Source of the DNA: Tateyamaria sp. Alg231-49
Lineage (GTDB): Bacteria > Pseudomonadota > Alphaproteobacteria > Rhodobacterales > Rhodobacteraceae
Assembly: GCF_900143535.1 (NCBI RefSeq)
Contig: NZ_FRFA01000002.1
Location: 1-64,000 of the forward strand
DNA: 64,000 nucleotides
Direction of reading: 5' to 3'
The notes below the pieces were generated by a model, which searched no databases, was not told the DNA's origin, and saw nothing but the letters and a program-made list of their open reading frames with translations. Below, in pieces: positions 17,228-25,235 of the stretch. The position numbers and the translations under genes are program-made. The first letter of the stretch is position 1. Each line of letters opens with the position of its first letter.

Positions 17228-18181
17228 ATGAAAACCCGTTTGACCGGTCTTGCGACCGCGTTTCTTTTGTCTGCTGGCGCGGTCCAAGCCGCTGAATGCA
17301 TTGCGCCTGCGAACCCCGGCGGAGGCTGGGACTTTACCTGCCGCCAGATCGGCAAAATCCTGTATGATATTGGCCAGGTCGATAAACCTGTTCAGGTGAC
17401 CAACATGGCCGGCGGCGGCGGTGGTCTGGCCTTTGCAAGCGTCGTGAACGAACGCAATGACGATGGCGATCTGATCGTGGCTGCATCGCAAGCGACAGCG
17501 ACACGCCTTGCTCAGAATGCATATGGCGGAGCAACCGCAGATCAGGTGCGTTTTGTTGGCGCAATTGGTGCCGATCCCGGCGTGATCGTGGTGGCGGCTG
17601 ACAGCCCACTGAACAGCCTTGATGACCTGATGAATGCCATCAAAGCTGGCGACGACGTATCCTTTGCGGGCGGTTCAGCAGCGGGTGGTTTTGACCATCT
17701 CAAAGTGCTGATGCTGGCCAAAGAGGCGGGTATCTCTGACATCCGTTCGATCAAGTATATCGGTGTGGACGGTGGCGCGGATGCGATCACCCAGACCATT
17801 GGTGGCTTCACCACGGGTATGACCGGTGACATGTCGGAAATCGTAGGCTTCCTGAAGTCCGGCGAAGTCAAAGCGCTTGCCGTTCTGACCGAAGAGCGGG
17901 TTCCGGGCTTTGAAGACGTCCCAACGGCTGTCGAACAGGGCTATAAAACGGTCGCTGTGAACTGGCGTGGTCTTTATGTGCCCAAGGGCATCTCGGACGA
18001 CCGGTTCAACGAGTGGGGCCAAAAGCTGGCCGCAGTTGCTGAAAGCGCCGAGTGGAAAGAAGCCATGGCTGCGAATGGTCTGGCGCCATTCACCAAAGTC
18101 GGCGGCGACTTCCAAAGCTGGGTGGACGGCGTAATCGCTGATACCGAAGAACTGAGCCGTGAAATCGGCGTCATTCAGTAA
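17228..18181 (+). CDS. tctC: Tripartite tricarboxylate transporter substrate-binding protein (TctC)
   Basis: A 317-residue periplasmic binding protein. A signal peptide (about residues 1-22, cut after GAVQA) leads into a Bug/TctC domain with the family segments AGGGGGLAFASVVN, VVAADSPLNSLDDLM and SFAGGSAAGGFDHLK. It captures an organic acid and delivers it to TctAB. I use the ATG 17228 because GGGAGG lies 7 bases before it. As often in such operons, the binding protein gene comes before the small and large membrane subunit genes. Confidence 0.88.
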   Translation: MKTRLTGLATAFLLSAGAVQAAECIAPANPGGGWDFTCRQIGKILYDIGQVDKPVQVTNMAGGGGGLAFASVVNERNDDGDLIVAASQATATRLAQNAYGGATADQVRFVGAIGADPGVIVVAADSPLNSLDDLMNAIKAGDDVSFAGGSAAGGFDHLKVLMLAKEAGISDIRSIKYIGVDGGADAITQTIGGFTTGMTGDMSEIVGFLKSGEVKALAVLTEERVPGFEDVPTAVEQGYKTVAVNWRGLYVPKGISDDRFNEWGQKLAAVAESAEWKEAMAANGLAPFTKVGGDFQSWVDGVIADTEELSREIGVIQ

Positions 18182-18192
18182 GGCGCTGACAC

Positions 18193-18639
18193 ATGCTTCG
18201 ATCTGACCGAGTCTTCGGACTGGTCGTGATTCTGGCGGCGCTCGCGTATATCGCGAGCGCCCTTCAGCTTCAGACCAGCTTTTTGTCTGACCCGATGGGG
18301 TCAAAGTCCTTTCCCATTGGGTTAGGTGCGGTCGCGGTCCTTTGTGGGATCGTGATGATTTTCAAACCGGAGGACGAGGCCGAATGGCCCGCGCCGGTTG
18401 CCATCCTCAAAATCTTTATTTCAGTGGTTGTCATGGTGGCCTACGCCTACGCGCTGAAACCGTTGGGCTTTCTGATCCCAACCACTCTGGCGGCTGGGAT
18501 TCTCAGTTACCTGATCACCCCACGCCTGACGTTTAACGTGATGGTGGGCATTGGACTGGCTATCGGCCTGTACCTGCTTTTCCGCTATGCGCTGGGCCTA
18601 GAGACATTGCAAGCCATTCCCAAAGGCTGGGGGGGTTAG
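18193..18639 (+). CDS. tctB: Tripartite tricarboxylate transporter small membrane subunit (TctB)
   Basis: A 148-residue protein with four hydrophobic segments, the size and topology of TctB. It starts 11 bases after tctC and ends three bases before tctA. Recognition rests mainly on position between clear tctC and tctA genes, plus the typical N-terminus (DRVFGLVVILAALAYIASA) and the segment LKPLGFLIPTTL. It forms the membrane complex with TctA and is needed for sodium- or proton-coupled uptake. Confidence 0.85.
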   Translation: MLRSDRVFGLVVILAALAYIASALQLQTSFLSDPMGSKSFPIGLGAVAVLCGIVMIFKPEDEAEWPAPVAILKIFISVVVMVAYAYALKPLGFLIPTTLAAGILSYLITPRLTFNVMVGIGLAIGLYLLFRYALGLETLQAIPKGWGG

Positions 18640-18642
18640 GCC

Positions 18643-20148
18643 ATGGACATTCTTTCCAACCTTGCGCTGGGTTTCTCGGTGGCGCTCAGCCCATGGACCC
18701 TGATGCTTGCTGTTATCGGCTGTTTTTTGGGCACAATCATCGGCGCGTTGCCGGGGCTTGGTCCCTCGAACGGTGTGGCGATCCTTATTCCGCTGACCTT
18801 TTCGCTGGGGCTGGATGCGACCTCGGCGCTCGTTCTGCTGACCTCGGTCTATTACGGGGCGATGTATGGCGGGCGGATCAGCTCGATCCTTTTGAACATT
18901 CCGGGCGACGAACCGGCCCTGATGACAACCCTTGATGGCTATCCGATGGCCAAGAACGGGCGCCCAGGCGATGCGCTGGTGATCTCTGGCGTGGCCTCTT
19001 TCGTTGGCGCACTTCTGGCCACCATCGGGTTGATGCTGCTCGCCCCGCTGCTCAGCCGGGTGGCCTATCAGTTTGGTCCAGCCGAGTATTTCGCGCTCTA
19101 TCTGCTGGCCTTTTGTACACTGGGTGGCCTGTCGTCCAAGAACCAGGCCAAGGCGGCCTTTGCGGCGGCGTTGGGGCTCGCGATTGCGACCATCGGGCTG
19201 GACAACCAGACGGGTATGCCCCGATTTACCGGCGGTAACCTGCACCTGATGGACGGCGTCGATTTTCTTGTTCCGCTTGTCGGGCTTTTCGCTGTCTCCG
19301 AGGTGCTGATCTACATCGAAAAGCAGGGCAAGGATTCCTCGCTTGGGATCAAGCTTGAGAAAGTGACGATCCCGTTTCGCGAAATTGGACAGTCCTTCTT
19401 TACCATGCTGCGGGCCAGTTTGGTGGGCTTCGTCGCGGGCGTTCTGCCGGGGGCAGGGGCGTCGCTGGGTTCTTTCTTGGCATACATGTCCGAGAAATCC
19501 ATTGCTGGCAAAAAAGGTGGCTTTGGCACTGGCGTTGCACGCGGGATCGCGGCCCCTGAGGCCGGGAACAATGCGGCGGCTGGCGGGGCTTTGGTCCCGA
19601 TGCTGACCTTGGGTGTTCCCGGCTCGGGCACCACGGCGGTGCTCTTGGCGCTTTTGATGACATTGAACATCACCCCGGGACCGACCCTGTTTACCGACCG
19701 GCCTGAAGTTGTCTGGGGTCTGATCGCCTCGCTTCTGATCGCCAACTTCGTGCTGCTGGTGATGAACGTGCCGATGGTGAAACTGTTCGTGTACATCCTC
19801 GCCGTGCCGCCCTCGCTGCTGTTGCCGGGGGTGATGATGATCAGCTTTGTCGGGATCTTCTCGCTGACAGGCAGCTACTTTGACCTGCTGCTGATGACCG
19901 GCTTTGGCGTGATGGGGTACCTCTTTCGCAAGATCGGGATACCAACGGTGCCCATTATCCTTGGCATCCTGCTGGGCAAGCACATGGAGGACGCGCTGCG
20001 GCGCGCGATGATCCTGTCGGACGGCGATGTCAGCTATCTGTGGTCGTCTCCGATTGCCATTGGCCTCTGGGTCGCGGCGATTGTGGGGTTTGTCGCGCCA
20101 ATGTTCCTGCGTCCGATCCTCAAGCGCCCTGACCGGGTAATCGACTAA
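18643..20148 (+). CDS. tctA: Tripartite tricarboxylate transporter large permease (TctA)
   Basis: The 501-residue permease has about twelve hydrophobic segments and the TctA signatures GALPGLGPSNGVAILIPLTF near residue 37 and VLPGAGASLGSFLAYMSEK in the second half, two inverted repeats of the same loop. It also has PEAGNNAAAGGALVPMLTLG. It carries the solute through the inner membrane after delivery by TctC. It is the third transport gene of the cluster and is followed after three bases by the AtuA-like gene, so all are probably one transcript. Confidence 0.93.
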   Translation: MDILSNLALGFSVALSPWTLMLAVIGCFLGTIIGALPGLGPSNGVAILIPLTFSLGLDATSALVLLTSVYYGAMYGGRISSILLNIPGDEPALMTTLDGYPMAKNGRPGDALVISGVASFVGALLATIGLMLLAPLLSRVAYQFGPAEYFALYLLAFCTLGGLSSKNQAKAAFAAALGLAIATIGLDNQTGMPRFTGGNLHLMDGVDFLVPLVGLFAVSEVLIYIEKQGKDSSLGIKLEKVTIPFREIGQSFFTMLRASLVGFVAGVLPGAGASLGSFLAYMSEKSIAGKKGGFGTGVARGIAAPEAGNNAAAGGALVPMLTLGVPGSGTTAVLLALLMTLNITPGPTLFTDRPEVVWGLIASLLIANFVLLVMNVPMVKLFVYILAVPPSLLLPGVMMISFVGIFSLTGSYFDLLLMTGFGVMGYLFRKIGIPTVPIILGILLGKHMEDALRRAMILSDGDVSYLWSSPIAIGLWVAAIVGFVAPMFLRPILKRPDRVID

Positions 20149-20151
20149 GCG

Positions 20152-21504
20152 ATGGTGCGGGTGCTCATCCCTTCCGGTGCGCTTGGGCTTGGCTATGACC
20201 ACGACGCACTGGAACGCGGGATCGCCAACAAACCGGACCTGATCGCCATCGATGGGGGGTCAACGGACAGCGGGCCGTCCTATCTGGGGCGGGGCGTGTC
20301 CAAATACGCGCGCTCCTCGACCAAGCTGGAATGGGCCGGGCTGATGGACGCCGCACGCCGCGCGCGCTGCCCGCTGGTGATTGGGACAGCAGGCACCTGC
20401 GGGGCAGGACGTGCGGTGGACTGGCTGGTCGAAATCACCCAAGAAATACTGGCCGAACGCGGCGAAACGGCCAAGATTGCGGTTCTGAAATCCGACCAAC
20501 CCGCGAACCGTGTCGTTGATGCACTTGGCGCAAACCGGATCACGCCGCTCACGCCCGCACCCGACATTGACGCGCCCATGCTGGAAAGCTGCACCAACAT
20601 CGTGGCGCTCGCCGGAGTAGAACAAATCACCTGCGCGCTAGACACTGGGGCGGACATCGTGATTGCGGGGCGCACGACCGACACGGCGATCATCGCTGCC
20701 CTTCCGATTGCCAAAGGCATTGATCCCGGACCGGCATGGCACGCAGCCAAAATCGGGGAATGCGGCGCATTGTGCGCCACCAATCCGCAATCCGGCGTGA
20801 TCCAGATCGATTGGGAGGGCGCGGCGTTTACGCTTACCCCATTGGCCGATGATGCGCGTGCGACCCCGCATACAGTCTCCGCCCACATGCTCTATGAAAA
20901 TGCGGACCCGTATTTGTTGCACGAACCGGGCGGCACGCTGGACGTGACCGAAGCGCGCTATGACGCGCTCGATGACACCCGCGTGCGGGTCACAGGATCA
21001 GTCTGGCGCAAGGCGACCGGCTATAACGTCAAACTCGAAGGCGCGCGCGTGGCGGGGTATCAAACAGTGGTGCTCGCCGTGGTGCGCGACCCACACTACG
21101 TGACCAATGCGGCAACATGGGCCAAGGACATCATCGCCAAATGCACCGACAAGGCGCTGCAACGCACCAGTGCCACGGCGGATGATTTCACCATCGAAAT
21201 CAGGCTGATTGGGCAAAACTCGGTGCTGGGCGATTTAGAAACCCGCGTGGCTGATCCTGTCGAGATCGGGGCGCTTGGTCTGGTGACCGCAAAAACGCCG
21301 GAACTGGCCAACGAGATTGGCAAACTTTTGAACCCCTACCTTTTGCACCACCCGCTGACACGAGAAGAGGAAGTACCGACATTCGCCTTTCCCTTCTCCC
21401 CGGCCGAGATCGACCGCGGACCCGTCTATGAATTCTGCCTGAACCACGTGATGTGGCTGGATGATCCAATGGACGCCTTCACACTTGAGGTACTCGATGC
21501 CTGA
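20152..21504 (+). CDS. AtuA-like protein (DUF1446, acyclic terpene utilization family)
   Basis: A 450-residue protein of the DUF1446/AtuA family, recognised from VLIPSGALGLGYDHDALERG, IDGGSTDSGPSYLG and IAGRTTDTAIIAALPI. AtuA was named from citronellol/geraniol catabolism in Pseudomonas, but the biochemical activity of the family is not settled. Here the neighbours are a tricarboxylate importer, a CoA-transferase and a citryl-CoA lyase, with no terpene genes. This points to a step on an organic acid or its CoA ester. It overlaps the DUF4387 gene, and the two may form a complex. Confidence 0.8.
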   Translation: MVRVLIPSGALGLGYDHDALERGIANKPDLIAIDGGSTDSGPSYLGRGVSKYARSSTKLEWAGLMDAARRARCPLVIGTAGTCGAGRAVDWLVEITQEILAERGETAKIAVLKSDQPANRVVDALGANRITPLTPAPDIDAPMLESCTNIVALAGVEQITCALDTGADIVIAGRTTDTAIIAALPIAKGIDPGPAWHAAKIGECGALCATNPQSGVIQIDWEGAAFTLTPLADDARATPHTVSAHMLYENADPYLLHEPGGTLDVTEARYDALDDTRVRVTGSVWRKATGYNVKLEGARVAGYQTVVLAVVRDPHYVTNAATWAKDIIAKCTDKALQRTSATADDFTIEIRLIGQNSVLGDLETRVADPVEIGALGLVTAKTPELANEIGKLLNPYLLHHPLTREEEVPTFAFPFSPAEIDRGPVYEFCLNHVMWLDDPMDAFTLEVLDA

Positions 21505-21799
21505 AGTGCGCGATCTGGCCGAAAAGGTGCGGTCCAAGAATGCCGGGCCATTTTGGGTGACGGTGGACATTTTCTGCGGCTCGGCTGAGGCGTTTGAGCG
21601 TATCAAGAACGGCCTGACGACCAAGGCCGTTGCCGAACGGTTCGATACACCCGAACAACTCCTGAAACGGTTCGATATCCAAAGCCTGAACGTCGTAAAG
21701 ATTTCCGTACCCCGACCGTCGGTTCAGGGCACAATTTCAGACCGAGATATGCATGGTGCAGGATGGGCGGCGCTGGTCGCCGAGATGCAGATTGCGTGA
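21497..21799 (+). CDS. DUF4387 family protein
   Basis: A 100-residue protein matching DUF4387 (RDLAEKVRSKNAGPFWVTVDIFC, then the C-terminal DRDMHGAGWAAL). The ATG at 21497 overlaps the end of the AtuA-like gene by eight bases, so translation is probably coupled. In other bacteria DUF4387 is found next to, or fused with, AtuA-type proteins, which suggests a small subunit of the same enzyme. The function is unknown. Confidence 0.82.
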   Translation: MPEVRDLAEKVRSKNAGPFWVTVDIFCGSAEAFERIKNGLTTKAVAERFDTPEQLLKRFDIQSLNVVKISVPRPSVQGTISDRDMHGAGWAALVAEMQIA

Positions 21800-22070
21800 C
21801 ATACGCCCTGTCTAGGGCGTGATCACAGGCCGTCGCAGACGCCGGTTGTAACATTGTGTGCGTCTTTCAAACAAGTTGGCCCGACTGGCGCGAGCGGTTC
21901 CCGTATTGGGCGCATTTTTCTAGCTTGAGTTGCGCAATGACGCCTTTTTATGCTATTATCTCAGAATTAGAACGCTGGGCGTCAATTCTGGATGCCAACA
22001 TATTTTGCACAATACTTTTCTCTTTTGGCCGCCCTGCGTCCTGCAAATTCATTTTGAGGAGGAGACTAAG

Positions 22071-23354
22071 ATGCCAAAAACACCCAACAAAAAGACCGTC
22101 GACAGCGCGATCGAAAAACTGAACGAAGTGCGTCGTGAATGGATGCGCCGCCCCGGGGTCACGGCTGTGGATGTAGGCTTTAAGATCAAAGACAAAGTCA
22201 TGACGGACGACGTGGCACTTCGTGTTCATGTCGCGCGCAAAAAGCCCGTCGCTGACCTGTCCTCCAGCGAAGTTTTCAACACAACCGGCAAGTCGCTCAC
22301 AAAGCAAGGTGGGTTTCCGGTCGACGTGATCGAAGGCGATTACGCGCCAGCGGATGTCAGCACCGACCGTGTCGCTCTTGAGGACCTGATGGGCGAAGTG
22401 GGGGTCGGTATTGAGCGCACCACCGCTTTCAACCCACTTGTCGGCGGGATCAGCTGTGGCAACCCAAGGGTTACGGCAGGCACGCTGGGCGCAATCGTCT
22501 TTGACCGGTCGAGCTGTCGACCGATGATCCTGTCGAACTGGCACGTTCTGGCTGGCGGTTCGGCTGCGGCTGTGGGCGAAGACATTCTTCAACCGGGCCG
22601 GGTCGATGGCGGAACAGAGGCGGTTGCAACCCTCACGCGGATGCGGCTCGACTCGTCCATGGACGCCGCTGTTGCGACGCTCAACAACGCGCGCGCGCAC
22701 AGCCGTGACATCATGAACATCGGAACTGTCACCGGCACGGACGACGCGACACTGGGTATGGAGGTCGAAAAATCCGGCCGCACTACGGGTCTGACCAAGG
22801 GTATCGTGGATGGGGTCAGCATGAGTGTTTCGATTGACTATGGCGATCCAGGTGTTGTGGCATTCACAAACCAGATCCGCATCGTTCCGCGCCCGCCATG
22901 GCCTGCCGTGGATGTTGAAATCAGCTTGGGGGGTGACTCTGGCAGTATCTGGTTGAACGAGCGAACAAACCGCGCAATTGGCCTGCACTTTGGAGGGGAA
23001 CGGAACCCATCTCCAGCGTCAGCGGAAAACGCGCTGGCCAACCCAATCAAACCCGTCGCGTCTGCACTGAACTTTTCGTTCCTGCCGATTTTCTGCCCCT
23101 CCCGGCCAATCCCGACCAGACCGGTGTTCAACATTTGCCAGCGCTATCCAGAGATTTGTGATCTGCTGATCCGCCGGCGCATTCCGATCTTTAATCCGCC
23201 CCGCCCGCGCCCGGACCCCAGACCGTTTGATGATCTGAGGTTTCTGCGCCAGTTGCTTGAGATGATGGAAGCGGAAGAGCACGGCGGCGGTGGCGGCGGT
23301 GGCTGTTCCTGTGGTGGTCATTCGGGCGAATATGACTACGGTCAAGACTACTAA
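22071..23354 (+). CDS. Trypsin-fold serine peptidase with N-terminal prodomain and Gly/Cys tail
   Basis: This 427-residue protein has a chymotrypsin-type catalytic triad: His158 in LSNWHVLAGG, Asp198 in SSMDAAV and Ser290 in GGDSGSIW. Residues 12-92 form a separate N-terminal domain whose paralogue is encoded alone by the next gene. No signal peptide is visible, so it is cytoplasmic or exported by an unusual route. After the protease domain come proline/arginine-rich linkers and a tail with seven glycines, CSC and several tyrosines. AGGAGG lies 8 bases before ATG. Family: bacterial trypsin-like peptidases near Nal1-type proteins (inferred from motifs). The target is unknown. Confidence 0.72.
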   Translation: MPKTPNKKTVDSAIEKLNEVRREWMRRPGVTAVDVGFKIKDKVMTDDVALRVHVARKKPVADLSSSEVFNTTGKSLTKQGGFPVDVIEGDYAPADVSTDRVALEDLMGEVGVGIERTTAFNPLVGGISCGNPRVTAGTLGAIVFDRSSCRPMILSNWHVLAGGSAAAVGEDILQPGRVDGGTEAVATLTRMRLDSSMDAAVATLNNARAHSRDIMNIGTVTGTDDATLGMEVEKSGRTTGLTKGIVDGVSMSVSIDYGDPGVVAFTNQIRIVPRPPWPAVDVEISLGGDSGSIWLNERTNRAIGLHFGGERNPSPASAENALANPIKPVASALNFSFLPIFCPSRPIPTRPVFNICQRYPEICDLLIRRRIPIFNPPRPRPDPRPFDDLRFLRQLLEMMEAEEHGGGGGGGCSCGGHSGEYDYGQDY

Positions 23355-23367
23355 GCAGGAGGTAAAA

Positions 23368-23631
23368 GTGTCAGATCCAGAACAGGTCAAGACTGCGACA
23401 GAGGCGCTTGACGACGTGCGCAGCGCGTGGATGTCACGCCAAGGTGTCATCTCGGTCGAAGTTGCACGGCGCTGGATCGACGGGGTCCCGACCGATGAGG
23501 TCGGGATTCGCGTTACCGTAAAAAAGGTATTGCCGCCCGAAGATGTTGCGGGGGGCGAAGTGTTTCCCAAAGATCTGAATGGCGTTCCTGTCGATCTTGT
23601 GGAAGGTACACCGCCCGTGCCTGAGAGCTAA
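23368..23631 (+). CDS. Stand-alone paralogue of the neighbouring protease prodomain
   Basis: The 87-residue protein aligns along its length with residues 12-92 of the preceding protease. Shared positions include VR followed by WM-R-GV, then TD-V and RV-V, then EVF, and finally GVPVDLVEG matching GFPVDVIEG. It has no other domain. The start is GTG at 23368 with AGGAGG five bases upstream, only 13 bases after the protease stop, so the two are co-transcribed. A protease prodomain supplied in trans could act as inhibitor or folding helper. This is an inference from the homology and operon. Confidence 0.7.
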   Translation: MSDPEQVKTATEALDDVRSAWMSRQGVISVEVARRWIDGVPTDEVGIRVTVKKVLPPEDVAGGEVFPKDLNGVPVDLVEGTPPVPES

Positions 23632-23726
23632 GCAGTCTCTTCGCTCGCGGGTGTTCAGGCGAAAGTTCTTCTTGCAATTCGCGCCCAGCTTGTGAAGCTG
23701 TTGGCGTGTATGTGTGAGGGAGAAAA

Positions 23727-23948
23727 ATGCGGTATTTTTGCGTGATGTTGTCGCTTGTCGGGCTGACGGGGTGTCTCGCGCCTCCGGTTCCAGAAGAACC
23801 CGAGTTCGAGCCCGAGCCTGTTCCCCTGTTCGAGCCGGAGAATCCCGGACCATGGTGTGGATATGCCACCCGCATTGGTTTGAACCCAGACACGCCCGCG
23901 TCCGAGAAAGAAGCGATCGAAGCCCTTGCGGCTGAGCGTGGCTGCTAG
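23727..23948 (+). CDS. Small lipoprotein, Pro/Glu-rich
   Basis: A 73-residue protein with a lipoprotein signal (hydrophobic residues 3-13, lipobox LTGC with Cys16). The short mature part is acidic, with repeats of PE and EPEP, and then has WCGYATRIG and a C-terminal cysteine. No family is recognised. It lies 95 bases after the prodomain paralogue on the same strand and may belong to the same unit. A ribosome binding site (GAGGGAG) lies about eight bases before the ATG. Confidence 0.55.
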   Translation: MRYFCVMLSLVGLTGCLAPPVPEEPEFEPEPVPLFEPENPGPWCGYATRIGLNPDTPASEKEAIEALAAERGC

Positions 23949-24111
23949 AGCGCACTTTGTGCCTTGGTCGCCGGTTCTGACTGCGCGCACAGTGCAACGT
24001 GGGTGCGGTCTGTCCCTGTCCGGCCGCCCTTGGCGTTACATTTGTGTTTTTCGCAAACCTTAACGGATTGTTACCGTGCCTCTGTAACCCATTGAAATTA
24101 CTGGTGTGCAA

Positions 24112-24134
24112 ACGTGTCCCAGCGTGGGACACGT
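24112..24134. promoter_or_regulatory. Perfect 10-bp palindrome with 3-base centre
   Basis: ACGTGTCCCA, centre GCG, TGGGACACGT. No T-run follows on the plus strand, so it is not a standard terminator for the lipoprotein gene. It lies next to the lysR terminator. It could be a protein binding site or an RNA hairpin at the 3' end of the lipoprotein transcript. Confidence 0.35.
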
Positions 24135-24135
24135 C

Positions 24136-24168
24136 AAAAAAATGCCCCGGTGTTCTCACACCGAGGCA
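24136..24168 (-). terminator. Intrinsic terminator of the LysR gene
   Basis: On the minus strand an 11-bp stem (TGCCTCGGTGT with one G-U pair) closes a four-base loop and is followed by seven Ts. It lies 32 bases after the lysR stop codon. Confidence 0.75.
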
Positions 24169-24199
24169 AAAACCGAACGATCGGCCAGGGAATAAATCG

Positions 24200-25105
24200 T
24201 TACCAGTCTGCGGGGCCTTTGTCCGCAAATGCGTGCACCAAAAAGTCGATGAACGCGCGCACCTTCGGCTGCGTAAAGCGGCCTGGAGGGTAAACAGCAT
24301 AGATACCTTGGGTCTCAAGCGGCAGGTCCGGGATCGCATCTTCGATCAGACCCTTTTCGAGGGCCTCCGCATAAAGAAAGCTGGGCAGGTACGCGATGCC
24401 AAGGCCAGAAACGGCGGCATTCAGAAGGGATTGCCCGTCATTTACAGATAACCAGCCTGCCGTGCGCACCTGACGTTTTTCGCCTGATGGCGCGGTCAGT
24501 TTCCACATGTTGCCGGAGGACTGGTTGGAATAATGGAGCAGCTTGTGCTCGTTCAGATCGTCGATCTTTTCGGGGCGGCCATATTGTTCGAAATATTTGG
24601 GGCTCGCGATCATGCGTTTGGTCGTCTCAGTTAACTTGCGTGCACGCAAGGTGCTGTCTTCCAGCTCACCGATCCGCACGGCCATGTCGAACCCTTCTGA
24701 AATCAGTTCCACATAGCGGTTGTTCAGGACCATGTTGACCGTGATGTCCGGAAAGTCCGCGAGGAATTCGGACAGTCGCGGGGACAAGTGATTGACCCCA
24801 AAATCTGTCGCAACCGAGATACGCAGCAGACCAGACGGTGCCGATTGCATGGACGTCACCAGCGAATCCGCTTCGCCTGCATCATTCAGTACCCGGCGGG
24901 CGCGGTCGTAATAGGCCAGCCCAATCTCAGTCGGCGACACGCGCCGTGTCGTGCGATTCAAAAGACGGGCACCTAAACGGGCTTCCAGAGATGAAACATG
25001 TTTTGAGACAGCGGATTTAGAAATCCCCATCTTCTTGGCAGCATCCGTAAACCCGCCTTGGTCTACGACCATGGCGAAGGCTTCCATCTCGGTAAGGCGG
25101 TCCAT
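24200..25105 (-). CDS. LysR family transcriptional regulator
   Basis: A 301-residue regulator. The N-terminal winged helix-turn-helix covers residues 1-60 (FTDAAKKMGISKSAVSKHV, then LEARLGARLLNRTTRRV) and is followed by a periplasmic-binding-like effector domain. The ATG at 25105 (MDRLTEMEAF) is the family-typical start, with AAAGGG six bases upstream. The frame runs further but adds no conserved residues. No metabolic gene is divergently paired with it: the gene upstream is the anti-sigma factor on the same strand. Its target is therefore unknown. The FEQYGRPEKIDDL segment is common in the subgroup that controls quinone or oxidative stress genes. Confidence 0.9.
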   Translation of the reverse strand: MDRLTEMEAFAMVVDQGGFTDAAKKMGISKSAVSKHVSSLEARLGARLLNRTTRRVSPTEIGLAYYDRARRVLNDAGEADSLVTSMQSAPSGLLRISVATDFGVNHLSPRLSEFLADFPDITVNMVLNNRYVELISEGFDMAVRIGELEDSTLRARKLTETTKRMIASPKYFEQYGRPEKIDDLNEHKLLHYSNQSSGNMWKLTAPSGEKRQVRTAGWLSVNDGQSLLNAAVSGLGIAYLPSFLYAEALEKGLIEDAIPDLPLETQGIYAVYPPGRFTQPKVRAFIDFLVHAFADKGPADW

Positions 25106-25235
25106 GCCCGGCCCTTTCTTCTCAGTTCTTCGAGGATCGGGTATCGTGGCCAATCACGGCACAATCAGGGCGGGGATGGGATAATATCGGGGTAATTGCA
25201 GGAATCGTTCCGGGCATGGAAACGACGACGTTCGC

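Noticed and set aside
18598-20202. 534-codon open frame on the minus strand opposite tctA
   Set aside because: Arg/His/Gln-rich with no motif, no ribosome binding site, and fully opposite a clear TctA. It is an artefact of GC-rich third positions.
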